A stretch of DNA of 64,000 bases from Pseudoalteromonas prydzensis (GTDB lineage Bacteria; Pseudomonadota; Gammaproteobacteria; Enterobacterales; Alteromonadaceae), in the NCBI RefSeq assembly GCF_001661495.1, contig NZ_BDDT01000001.1, forward strand, positions 434,001 through 498,000, read 5' to 3'. Position 1 is the stretch's first letter, and every line of letters starts with the position of its first letter. The translations under genes were made by a program, and so were the position numbers. Below the pieces are notes generated by a model, which worked only from the letters and a program-made list of their open reading frames with translations, did no database searches and was not told the origin of the DNA. Positions 1 to 7,783 of this stretch are shown here, in pieces.

Positions 1-94
1 TTGTAGACTTTTCTATTGACGGACAGCATACATACCATAAGCCTATGCTAACTAGAATACTTAAAACAACCCCAAGTATTATTTTAATAGTCAT
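1..94 (-). CDS. partial protein with N-terminal membrane or signal segment (cut by window start)
   Basis: An open frame starts with ATG at 94-92 on the minus strand and runs off the window. A purine-rich ribosome site (AGGAAG) lies just upstream of the ATG. The visible 31 residues begin MTIKIILGVVLSILVSIGLW, a short basic start followed by a hydrophobic stretch, so it is an exported or membrane-anchored protein. The rest lies outside the window and the family cannot be named. It is probably transcribed independently of the patatin gene to its right, which ends about 160 bp away on the same strand. Confidence 0.5.
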   Translation of the reverse strand, partial: MTIKIILGVVLSILVSIGLWYVCCPSIEKST

Positions 95-257
95 AACTTC
101 CTTTTTTCCTTTATTTATAAACTACACTATGTTTTTAGTAATTCTCAGCTCTTTTAGATTTTTATAGAATTCGTTGTCACTTTGTCTAGTGTAAACTGTA
201 AAATTAACAATATTGTTAACCACCTCCGATAAAAATATCATTTCTGAATAGATTAAT

Positions 258-1304
258 TTACTTGATCAATTTCAAATCGAACTTTCTGGAATTAAGTTTT
301 TGATCAAACGCGTCTGCTAACCTTTCTGTTTCACTAAACACTGTGCGCCAGTATTTAATTCGGGTGTCGGCATCGAGATTGGTGAAGTCGTTTCTGTCGG
401 GGATTTTTCCGTAAGGTAAGCCGGCGATGAATTGTTTTGATGGGGTGATCATTACTACGTTGTCGTAGTTTTGTGACGCGACTTTACGTTTTAAGTTTTT
501 ATCAAACCACCCTGCTTTTGGTTCGCTATTAAAGTGCGGGTATAAAATTAAACCTGGGTTGTTAATTTTTAAATCAAAATGGTAATCAACAATACCGCCA
601 TCGCGATACATGCCCGCTGGCGTGCCGGTAATATTTTTTATACCTTGCATCACCAACGGGATTGAGCCCGAGGCTAATAACGCATCTTTTAAATTATCTT
701 TGTTTAAATCTAGCTGTGTAGTTTTAAATTGATAGCTGTCTTCAAGGGCTAAATCACTATTAGGCGCTTGAAAAATAAAGCGTTCGTATTGTTTATTTAA
801 AAAGCGCCGGTTTACGCGATTGGTTAAATAACTTTTGCTCAGGCCCAATAGCTGTAATGCTTTTAGTTCACTTGCTACTAAGCCATTTGATTTTGCGACA
901 ATAAAATGTGCTTTAAAAATGGGGTTGTTGATTATTTCTGTCACGCCATTGTTGCCAAACACCTCTTCGAGTAAAGCGCGGGCTTTAGTTGTTATTTCTT
1001 CTGGTGTTGGTTTGTTACTCGAGTAACGCGTTTCACTGTAAGATTTTGCCAAACGCTCAATGGCTGCCACCGGATCATGTTGTGAAAAACACGCTGCTCT
1101 AAATGCTCCTGCCGACGAGCCGATCAAATTCAGTGGTGATGATCGGTGTTTAAAAAACTCACCAAAAATATACTTATCTAAACCAAATAACGTAAACCAT
1201 TTAGGGCCACCGGATGCCCCTAAAAAGCTGCTAAAAAGGTCGGGGGTAAAGCCCTGCTCAGTTATTATTTTTGCTGCAGTGTTACCTGCATAAATATCAA
1301 TCAT
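258..1304 (-). CDS. patatin-like phospholipase family protein
   Basis: A 348-residue protein of the patatin-like acyl hydrolase family. The oxyanion-type glycine motif GASGGPKWF is near residues 29-37, the nucleophile elbow GSSAG is at 62-66 (Ser64), and the Asp of the catalytic dyad is in a DGG motif near residue 235. No signal peptide is visible, so it probably acts in the cytoplasm or at the inner membrane face on lipid esters; the substrate is unknown. It lies downstream of the symporter gene on the same strand, with a weak hairpin between them. The family assignment is firm; the role is not. Confidence 0.8.
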   Translation of the reverse strand: MIDIYAGNTAAKIITEQGFTPDLFSSFLGASGGPKWFTLFGLDKYIFGEFFKHRSSPLNLIGSSAGAFRAACFSQHDPVAAIERLAKSYSETRYSSNKPTPEEITTKARALLEEVFGNNGVTEIINNPIFKAHFIVAKSNGLVASELKALQLLGLSKSYLTNRVNRRFLNKQYERFIFQAPNSDLALEDSYQFKTTQLDLNKDNLKDALLASGSIPLVMQGIKNITGTPAGMYRDGGIVDYHFDLKINNPGLILYPHFNSEPKAGWFDKNLKRKVASQNYDNVVMITPSKQFIAGLPYGKIPDRNDFTNLDADTRIKYWRTVFSETERLADAFDQKLNSRKFDLKLIK

Positions 1305-1333
1305 GAAAATACTTCATTATTTTTAACTATGGA

Positions 1334-1365
1334 AAAGTGAATATTTATGCAAAAACATTCACTTT
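1334..1365 (-). terminator. weak AT-rich hairpin after the symporter gene
   Basis: AAAGTGAAT at 1334-1342 pairs with ATTCACTTT at 1357-1365. It follows the minus-strand symporter gene (ending at 1377) and precedes the patatin gene. The stem has few GC pairs and the T tract is poor, so termination may be partial. Confidence 0.35.
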
Positions 1366-1376
1366 AACCGTTATAT

Positions 1377-2783
1377 TTAGTGCCAAATTCCCTGCTCGGT
1401 TTTACCTTGCACAAGCACATTTTTTGCATTAAATTCAGGTTCAACACCTTCAGCTCGTTGCCTATTATAATCGTCTGTGACATTTAAAATAGTCGGGGTG
1501 AGCAATATTATGGCAATTACATTGACGACTGTCATCAAACCAAGGGCAATATCGGCTAAGTCCCACACTTCTTTTAATGTGGCAGATGCGCCCCACATCA
1601 TCATAGATAAGTATAAAAGAGTATAAATACCGCGCCCTAGTTTATTATCGAGCTTAAATAAATGTAGATTACTTTCGGCGTAGGCATAGTTGGCAACCAC
1701 TGAAGTAAAAGCAAATAAGCTGATAGCTGCGGCAACAAAATACACACCACCTTGTGCTAAATGCGCGGTCATTGCCGCTTGTGTTAAACGAATGCCTTCC
1801 ATCTCACCGCTAATATCTACATCAGCCAGTAAGATGATCACCGCTGTACAACTACACAACACGATGGTATCAAAAAACACCCCAAGCATTTGAATATACC
1901 CTTGAGTAACTGGGTGATTTGGAATAGGCGACGCACTGGCCGATGCATGCGGTACACTGCCCGCTCCAGCCTCATTTGAATAAAGCCCGCGTTGAATACC
2001 ATTTTTTATCGCTGCGCCCATCGCGCCAGCTCCCGCCTCTTGTAGGCCAAAAGCAGATAAGAATATATCCTTTAACATAGCGGGTACTTGGGTGACGTTA
2101 ATCAAGGTAATAATCACTGCTGCCAGTACAAATACAATGCCCATCACCGGCACTACGCGCTCAGCAAAGCGGGCGATAGCTTTAAAGCCGCCCAGTATAA
2201 TAGAGCCCGCAAGTAGGGTTATCACTATGCCAGAATAAAAGGTTGGAATTTCAAAAGCGAAATTAAGCGCATCGGTAATGGTGTTGGTTTGCATCGCGCT
2301 AAAAGTAAAGCCGTAGCCTAAGAACAAACACAGCGCAAACGCGATAGCGAGGGTGCGACTGCCTATTCCTTGTTGAATATAATAAGCGGGGCCGCCTCTA
2401 AATTCGCCTTGGCTATCGCGTACTTTATAAACTTGACCAAGTACGCTTTCAGCAAACCCTGTGGCCATGCCTAATATGGCAATCACCCACATCCAAAATA
2501 TCGCGCCGCTGCCACCTAATGATATTGCCACAGCAACGCCAGCTAAATTCCCCGTGCCAACCCGAGCACTTAATCCGGTGCACAGTGCTTGAAACGAACT
2601 AATGTCGTTTTTATCGCATTTGCTACTGCCTTTGAGCAGGCTGAACATGTGTTTAAATTTAAAAATTTGAATCAGTTTTAAACGTACTGAAAACCAAATA
2701 CCGGTGAATAGTAAAATGTAGATCAGTATTTGCCCTTCGCCCCAAAGCAGATTATTTATCCTGTCTACGATCAAATCAAACAT
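1377..2783 (-). CDS. alanine/glycine:cation symporter (AGCS family)
   Basis: A 468-residue polytopic inner-membrane protein with about ten hydrophobic segments and the signatures of sodium:alanine (glycine) symporters. These include an N-terminal stretch reading ALCTGLSARVGTGNLAGVA and the later motif SNEAGAGSVPHASA. It imports small neutral amino acids with Na+. The length is normal for the family and the start ATG fits the usual N-terminus. It stands alone, with a divergent exporter gene 210 bp away. The family is certain; the exact amino acid is inferred from the family. Confidence 0.9.
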   Translation of the reverse strand: MFDLIVDRINNLLWGEGQILIYILLFTGIWFSVRLKLIQIFKFKHMFSLLKGSSKCDKNDISSFQALCTGLSARVGTGNLAGVAVAISLGGSGAIFWMWVIAILGMATGFAESVLGQVYKVRDSQGEFRGGPAYYIQQGIGSRTLAIAFALCLFLGYGFTFSAMQTNTITDALNFAFEIPTFYSGIVITLLAGSIILGGFKAIARFAERVVPVMGIVFVLAAVIITLINVTQVPAMLKDIFLSAFGLQEAGAGAMGAAIKNGIQRGLYSNEAGAGSVPHASASASPIPNHPVTQGYIQMLGVFFDTIVLCSCTAVIILLADVDISGEMEGIRLTQAAMTAHLAQGGVYFVAAAISLFAFTSVVANYAYAESNLHLFKLDNKLGRGIYTLLYLSMMMWGASATLKEVWDLADIALGLMTVVNVIAIILLTPTILNVTDDYNRQRAEGVEPEFNAKNVLVQGKTEQGIWH

Positions 2784-2993
2784 GTTTGCCCTTTTATTGT
2801 TGTTAAATATAGAGAGAATACTAATTCTTAAATTTAGAATACTTATTTAGTCGCTACTTTATCTAGCTGATATAAATTAGCAAGGGTTGGCTGTATTAAA
2901 TCTCTATTTAAGTTGCAAAAATGCTATTTATCACAAATTAACAGGCAATAGCTTGATATACTAATTCCCTGCTCTTTAACTGATATATGCGTG

Positions 2994-3854
2994 ATGGCAA
3001 CAACTTTTGGTGTATTAGCTATTTTTTTATGGGGTGCATTAGCACTACTGGGGAATTTAACAAAGTCGATACCTGCTTTTCAGCTACTGTTTATGTGCTT
3101 TGCTGTGTCGTTTTTATTGTTATTTATAAAGAGGGTACTCACTAAGCAGCCTCTTTTTACCCCTCCCTCACTGAGTAAAACACAAACAATTATAGGTATT
3201 ATTGGTCTATTTGGTTTTCACTTTTGCTATTTTATGGCGTTAAAATATGCTCCACTTATTGAAGTTAGCCTAATTGTGTATTTATGGCCGTTGCTACTAG
3301 GTGTGTTTATTGCTAACTCATGCTCTAGAATAAATGCAATCATCGGAGGGTTCGTCGGTTTTATTGGCATTGTATTGTTGATAACCGATGGCAGCGGGAT
3401 CAACATTAGTAGCCAAAACTCATTAGGCTATTTATTCGCGGCTAGTTGCGCACTATTGTGGTCAAGCTATTCATTTTTGATGACACGCTTTGATAATCAT
3501 GTGGACGATATAGGCTGGCTTTCACTTTATGTAGCACTCTTGGCGTTGTTAGCACACTTGTATTTTGAGCCAACTCAGTTGAATTTTTCAAGTGCTGAAA
3601 GTATCGGCGTTATACTACTAGGAATGGGCCCTGTAGGCGGCGCATTTTACTTATGGGATAGTGCATTAAAACGAGGTAATAAATCACTACTTGCGTCATT
3701 AAGCTTTTTAACGCCGTTACTCTCTACAGTCATGTTGGTTTTTGCTGAACAAATTAGTTTTTCGTGGTCTGTTGTTGTTGCTCTGGTATTTGTTTTAGCA
3801 GGTGCTGCAATTAGTAATTATCGGCGCGCTGAAATCGTAGAAAGTGCCCGTTAA
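2994..3854 (+). CDS. EamA/DMT family transporter
   Basis: A protein of about 286 residues with ten hydrophobic segments arranged as two EamA repeats, typical of drug/metabolite exporters and similar in layout to aromatic amino acid exporters of the YddG type. I prefer the ATG at 2994; an in-frame GTG lies directly before it at 2991. No strong ribosome site is visible. It converges on a patatin-like gene, with a shared hairpin between the 3' ends. Substrate cannot be read from the sequence. Confidence 0.85.
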   Translation: MATTFGVLAIFLWGALALLGNLTKSIPAFQLLFMCFAVSFLLLFIKRVLTKQPLFTPPSLSKTQTIIGIIGLFGFHFCYFMALKYAPLIEVSLIVYLWPLLLGVFIANSCSRINAIIGGFVGFIGIVLLITDGSGINISSQNSLGYLFAASCALLWSSYSFLMTRFDNHVDDIGWLSLYVALLALLAHLYFEPTQLNFSSAESIGVILLGMGPVGGAFYLWDSALKRGNKSLLASLSFLTPLLSTVMLVFAEQISFSWSVVVALVFVLAGAAISNYRRAEIVESAR

Positions 3855-3859
3855 CCATT

Positions 3860-3886
3860 GTGTTACGGCTTTATTATCCGTAACAC
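3860..3886. terminator. hairpin between convergent genes
   Basis: GTGTTACGG at 3860-3868 pairs with CCGTAACAC at 3878-3886. It sits at the 3' ends of the convergent DMT exporter and patatin-like genes and overlaps the last codons of the latter. No strong T run follows on either side. Confidence 0.5.
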
Positions 3887-4857
3887 GGTTGAGTTGTTTG
3901 ATGAGACGAATATTGCTGGGTTAAATAGCTATTACCTGCCGCCAAGCCTAATTTATAATCATGGCGTAAGTCACTGTCTGTGCTGCCTAATAATTTGCTA
4001 TGTAGTTTGCTGCCCGCAAATATTTGGATTAGTTCAAGATCCTCTGGTGGATTTGCCATAAAGTTTAATTCATCTAAATATGCTTGCTCATGCTGTAGTA
4101 AATAGTCAATAGTTTTAGGGCAATAACCTGATGCACACACAAACGCTTTTAGCTTATTAACCCAAGCAGATTGAATGGGTAGGCAGGCATCAACTGTACG
4201 AATAACGACAATTTTTCGCGCACCACGATTATAAGCCTCAATAACAGGCAGAGGTGCAGCAAGGCCACCATCTAAAAAGAAATCATCTGTTACAGCTGTA
4301 CTTTGTAGGCTCGCAAACTCTTCATTGGCAGCAACTTTATCAAGCCAAGGCGTTAAGCTAACACCTTGCTTATATAAAAACGGTAATGCACTTGAGGCTT
4401 TTAATAATGCTCGCCATTGTTTATCTTCACCAGTTGGCGTTAAAAAGTAAGGCTTTCTATCTCTTGCATTAGTCGCTGTGATCAATAACTCTCTTGCACC
4501 TAAACTTGTTTTAGCCGTTTTGAAATCAATAGCACGATTAAACTCGGTGGTTTTATCAAAGTACCAATCAAGATCAACAATACTTTTTCCAAGTAGACCT
4601 CTGCCTAATTGAAAAAATCGTTTATGCCTTGATAAGCCTCTTATAAGGCGTTTTGCATAACCTTTTTGTCGTGCTAAAAAACTGGTTAAATTTTGCGAGC
4701 CGGCTGAGGTGCCAATAAATAAATCGAATGGATCATAATTGTGTTCAAGCCATGCATCCAGTACACCCGCTGTAAATATTCCTCGTTGCCCCCCACCCTC
4801 TGCAATCAATGTCGTTTTATTGAAAGATTGCGTTGTTGTTGAGTCTTGAGGTTTCAT
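3874..4857 (-). CDS. patatin-like phospholipase (YjjU-like)
   Basis: A 327-residue patatin-like protein. The glycine-rich oxyanion motif EGGGQRGIFTAGVLDAW covers residues 20-36, the nucleophile elbow GTSAG is at 49-53 (Ser51) and a DGG motif with the partner Asp lies near residue 194. This order and spacing match the bacterial YjjU-type group. No signal peptide is visible. It is not close in sequence to the other patatin gene in the window (258-1304), which belongs to a different branch. Its substrate is unknown; acyl ester hydrolysis is inferred from the family. Confidence 0.85.
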   Translation of the reverse strand: MKPQDSTTTQSFNKTTLIAEGGGQRGIFTAGVLDAWLEHNYDPFDLFIGTSAGSQNLTSFLARQKGYAKRLIRGLSRHKRFFQLGRGLLGKSIVDLDWYFDKTTEFNRAIDFKTAKTSLGARELLITATNARDRKPYFLTPTGEDKQWRALLKASSALPFLYKQGVSLTPWLDKVAANEEFASLQSTAVTDDFFLDGGLAAPLPVIEAYNRGARKIVVIRTVDACLPIQSAWVNKLKAFVCASGYCPKTIDYLLQHEQAYLDELNFMANPPEDLELIQIFAGSKLHSKLLGSTDSDLRHDYKLGLAAGNSYLTQQYSSHQTTQPCYG

Positions 4858-5031
4858 TGCCGGCCTTCCTTTTGATTAGTAACTGGGTTTATGCCTTTAT
4901 TTTAATGAATTTGATTCAAACGTTAAAATTGATTGTATAAATCACAGTGATTAATAAAACCGAACAAAAACGACGAATTAACTTAATTAATTAAGTTGTC
5001 TATTTCTATAGGGTCTTTAAAAATATAGCAC

Positions 5032-5057
5032 CCAACTAGAGCGTTTGCTCTAGTTGG
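5032..5057 (-). terminator. strong hairpin downstream of the luciferase-like gene
   Basis: CCAACTAGAGC and GCTCTAGTTGG form an 11-bp perfect stem with a GTTT loop. Read on the minus strand it lies about 75 bp past the stop of the monooxygenase gene and is followed by a T-rich stretch, so it probably ends that transcript. Confidence 0.6.
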
Positions 5058-5132
5058 TAAAGGTAGGGTAGCAATAGCAATATGAGCCGTTGCTTAATTT
5101 TAGTTAACACGAGTCACTTTTTTGATGAACAT

Positions 5133-6125
5133 TTATTTTATCGCCATTAAGATTTCAAGGGCATGATGTCTATCTTCACTTTCATATAAATCATTGGTAA
5201 AGATAAATTCATCTACGTTTAGCTCTTTAGCAATCATACTAAGTTTATGAGCAGCTGTGACTGGGCTGCCGACTACCGACAGTCCTAAAAAGTTTTCAAC
5301 CTGTGCTTGCTCTTGCGCACTCCACAAGCCATCCATTGTTTGCACTGGTGGTTTTAACCATAAGGGATCACCACGTAATAAGGCTAAAATACGTTGTTTT
5401 GAGGTAGTTGCTAAAAATTGTGCGTGTTCATCGGTATCAGCTGTTACAACAGGAAGACCAAGCATTACATGTGGCTTAGCTAACACTTTAGATGGCTTAA
5501 ATTCACGACGATATAATGCAATTGCATCATAAACAAAACGCGGCGCAAAATGCCCTGCAAAAGCATAAGGTAGGCCTCTTTTAGCCGCCAGCTGTGCGCT
5601 GTATAAACTGGAGCCTAATAACCAGATGGGCACATTGGTGTTTTCACCTGGGATCGCCCGTACCGGATGGCTGCCATCATATGGGCCAAGTAAAGTTTGT
5701 AGCTCTGTGACTTCTTCTGCAAAGTTTTCTGCACGGCGTTCATCCCGCCTAAGTGCTCGACTGGTTATATGATCACTACCTGGTGCACGACCCAGCCCTA
5801 AATCAATACGCCCAGGGTAAAGGCTTTCTAATGTACCAAATTGCTCTGCAACGACCAATGGCGGATGATTAGGTAACATGACTCCGCCAGCACCAACGCG
5901 AATATTCTTTGTTTTTCCAGCTATATGGCCGATTAACACAGAGGTTGCGGCGCAAACAATACCTAGCATATTATGGTGCTCTGCCATCCAAAAACGCTTG
6001 AAACCTAACTCATCTGCTTTTTGAGCATATGCTACACTGTTAGCGAGTGTTTGTGACACGCTTTGGTGTTCTTTCATTGGGCTTAGCTCAAGTAAAGAAA
6101 AAGGAATTGCAGATAACTCAGCCAT
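5133..6125 (-). CDS. LLM-class flavin-dependent oxidoreductase (luciferase-like monooxygenase)
   Basis: A 330-residue TIM-barrel protein of the bacterial luciferase-like family, in the MsnO8-type group. Diagnostic segments are an N-terminal PFSLLELSPM, the HHNMLG motif near residue 50, a PGRIDLGLGRAPG segment and a C-terminal stretch reading DEFIFTNDLYES. Such enzymes use reduced flavin and oxygen to oxidise small molecules; the substrate here is unknown. It is a single gene with its own terminator-like hairpin, and nothing ties it to the pectin locus that follows. Confidence 0.85.
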   Translation of the reverse strand: MAELSAIPFSLLELSPMKEHQSVSQTLANSVAYAQKADELGFKRFWMAEHHNMLGIVCAATSVLIGHIAGKTKNIRVGAGGVMLPNHPPLVVAEQFGTLESLYPGRIDLGLGRAPGSDHITSRALRRDERRAENFAEEVTELQTLLGPYDGSHPVRAIPGENTNVPIWLLGSSLYSAQLAAKRGLPYAFAGHFAPRFVYDAIALYRREFKPSKVLAKPHVMLGLPVVTADTDEHAQFLATTSKQRILALLRGDPLWLKPPVQTMDGLWSAQEQAQVENFLGLSVVGSPVTAAHKLSMIAKELNVDEFIFTNDLYESEDRHHALEILMAIK

Positions 6126-6301
6126 ACATACTCCTATCAGAGTCTGATAAATTTATTTAAATTATGACTTGGTTATGGGACTCCACGAGGCACAATTCAA
6201 TGCTAGATTCAGCTAATAGAAGAATATGTTATACGAAATTGATTGGCTATAAATAGAGATTGTTAATAAAGGCTATAAATAAGTCGCAAAGAAACAAAAA
6301 T

Positions 6302-6331
6302 GCCACCAGTTCACTAAGCGTAAATGGTGGC
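6302..6331 (-). terminator. Rho-independent terminator of the acetylesterase gene
   Basis: GCCACCA at 6302-6308 pairs with TGGTGGC at 6325-6331. Read on the minus strand the hairpin follows the stop at 6352 and is followed by ATTTTTGTTT, a good U tract. Confidence 0.65.
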
Positions 6332-6351
6332 TAAAGTTTAAGGGAAGTTTG

Positions 6352-7110
6352 TTATCTTAAATGTTTAGGATCTGGAGTACGTAACATATTTACTAATGGG
6401 TGATTGAGCTTACGTAGTTCAGCTAAAACCAGTTGCGCAACTTCACGCGCACCAAGCTCATTAAAATGGGTATTATCATTTACACCTTTTGGATAATTAG
6501 GGTGTGCATTTTCCTCAAGTTGCATAAAACGTAAGCGGGAGTTGAGCTCTCCTAGGCTTTGAAAGTACTCCTGAGTTACCCGATCCATATCAATGAAATC
6601 AACGCCACTTTGTGCCGCTACTTCACGAACTAAATCAGAGTAAATTGGGTGAGTTTCTTTAATATTGCCAGCATCGTCAAAATAACGTCTTGTTACTGGC
6701 GTCATTAAGATCGCTTTGGCTTTTTTAGCGCGTACATCAGCAATAAAATTCAGCAAATTTTGTTTATATTGCTGTGGAGGCGTATAGCGATCGCCTTTTT
6801 CTTTTGACTGGTCATTATGGCCAAACTGGATAATAACGTAATCACCCGCTTTTAGGTCTGTTGTGATCTGTTGCCATAGCCCTTCTTTAATAAAAGTCCC
6901 TGTGCTACGGCCATTTTTAGCTAAATTAATCACACTTACTGATTCATTGAAAAAGATGCTAAACGGCATTCCCCAGCCAGTTTCTGGGTAATCTTTAATT
7001 TCTTTAATTGACATGGTTGAATCCCCTGCCATAAAAACCTGTGTTTTATCTGTAGCCGACATACACGAAAAACTCACCATGATAAGTATTGTTATTAATA
7101 ATTTAGCCAT
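6352..7110 (-). CDS. rhamnogalacturonan acetylesterase (SGNH/GDSL family)
   Basis: A 252-residue secreted esterase, probably periplasmic, that removes acetyl groups from rhamnogalacturonan in pectin. An N-terminal signal peptide covers about residues 1-19. The SGNH blocks are present: GDSTMS with the nucleophile Ser31, an FGHNDQ block near residue 92, and the catalytic DNTHF (Asp and His) near residue 219. This layout is typical of the CE12 rhamnogalacturonan acetylesterase type. It is transcribed away from the first TonB receptor gene, and the 673-bp gap between them holds two copies of the pectin operator. A second, larger acetylesterase is encoded at 14192. Confidence 0.88.
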   Translation of the reverse strand: MAKLLITILIMVSFSCMSATDKTQVFMAGDSTMSIKEIKDYPETGWGMPFSIFFNESVSVINLAKNGRSTGTFIKEGLWQQITTDLKAGDYVIIQFGHNDQSKEKGDRYTPPQQYKQNLLNFIADVRAKKAKAILMTPVTRRYFDDAGNIKETHPIYSDLVREVAAQSGVDFIDMDRVTQEYFQSLGELNSRLRFMQLEENAHPNYPKGVNDNTHFNELGAREVAQLVLAELRKLNHPLVNMLRTPDPKHLR

Positions 7111-7220
7111 ATCTATCGCTCTATTGTGTTTGAATAATTAACGGTTAGCTAGTCATCGGTTATATTTTTTATTGGAAATAAATATCGGTAGAGCTAGCCA
7201 TTTTTTAAACATAACACCAA

Positions 7221-7236
7221 CCGCCACCGGTGGCAA
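7221..7236. promoter_or_regulatory. pectin-regulon operator, acetylesterase/TonB receptor 1 (distal)
   Basis: The core GCCACCGGTGGC at 7223-7234 is a perfect palindrome with a central CG, as in LacI-family operators. It lies about 110 bp before the acetylesterase start on the minus strand, and exactly 156 bp from the second operator upstream of the receptor. Confidence 0.8.
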
Positions 7237-7340
7237 CAACGTTATATAAATCAACGTTAATTAAATTTTAAGCTTTAAGGTCGTCTCTTTTTTCACCAAT
7301 GAATATGTAAAAAATACATTAAATATGTAACTTTTAATGT

Positions 7341-7369
7341 TTGACATTGTAATTTAGAACAGCTAACTT
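7341..7369 (+). promoter_or_regulatory. predicted sigma70 promoter of TonB receptor 1
   Basis: TTGACA at 7341-7346, a 17-bp spacer and TAACTT at 7364-7369. The operator begins ten bases after the -10 box, so a bound repressor would cover the transcription start. Confidence 0.6.
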
Positions 7370-7378
7370 GAAATTTAT

Positions 7379-7390
7379 GCCACCGGTAGC
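7379..7390. promoter_or_regulatory. pectin-regulon operator, TonB receptor 1 (proximal, variant)
   Basis: GCCACCGGTAGC differs from the perfect palindrome by one base in the promoter-distal half. It sits at the expected transcription start of the receptor gene. Confidence 0.75.
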
Positions 7391-7783
7391 AAAACAATGT
7401 AATAAAATAAACAGGATGTTGTATTTTAACTTTTAATGATTAAATTCAGATAGTTAATGTTATTTTATTTCATTGTTTTAGATTAACGATACGTTGCTGT
7501 ATCAGCAGAATTTTTATGAAATGGAGAATAAAGAAATTAATCGCGTATTTATTAAAACGCAATTTTGGCTTTAGCAATCATCAAGCTAGTTAAATAAAAC
7601 GAACTATAAAAGCGAGCAACCAGCGTCATTGTTTAAAGGAATACTTTTGGCCTTTATGGTGCAGCTATACGGCAGGAGCTAGCAATAAATTGATGAATAC
7701 AAGCAAACAAAAAATTAGCGTTAAAAATAAAAACAGCACTGACATTAACAGAACAACATGACTGTAATATCGAGGAACACACA

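Larger units (their letters stand above)
7111..7783. promoter_or_regulatory. divergent control region between acetylesterase and TonB receptor 1
   Basis: This 673-bp gap has no convincing gene. It contains a full operator near 7221-7236, a second variant operator at 7379-7390 and a predicted receptor promoter at 7341-7369. The stretch from about 7391 to 7783 is a long, AT-rich leader before the receptor start; I see no clear riboswitch or small RNA in it. Confidence 0.6.

Noticed and set aside
7391..7783. Possible riboswitch or small RNA in the long leader of TonB receptor 1
   Set aside because: The stretch is AT-rich with no conserved fold or terminator/antiterminator pair that I can identify.
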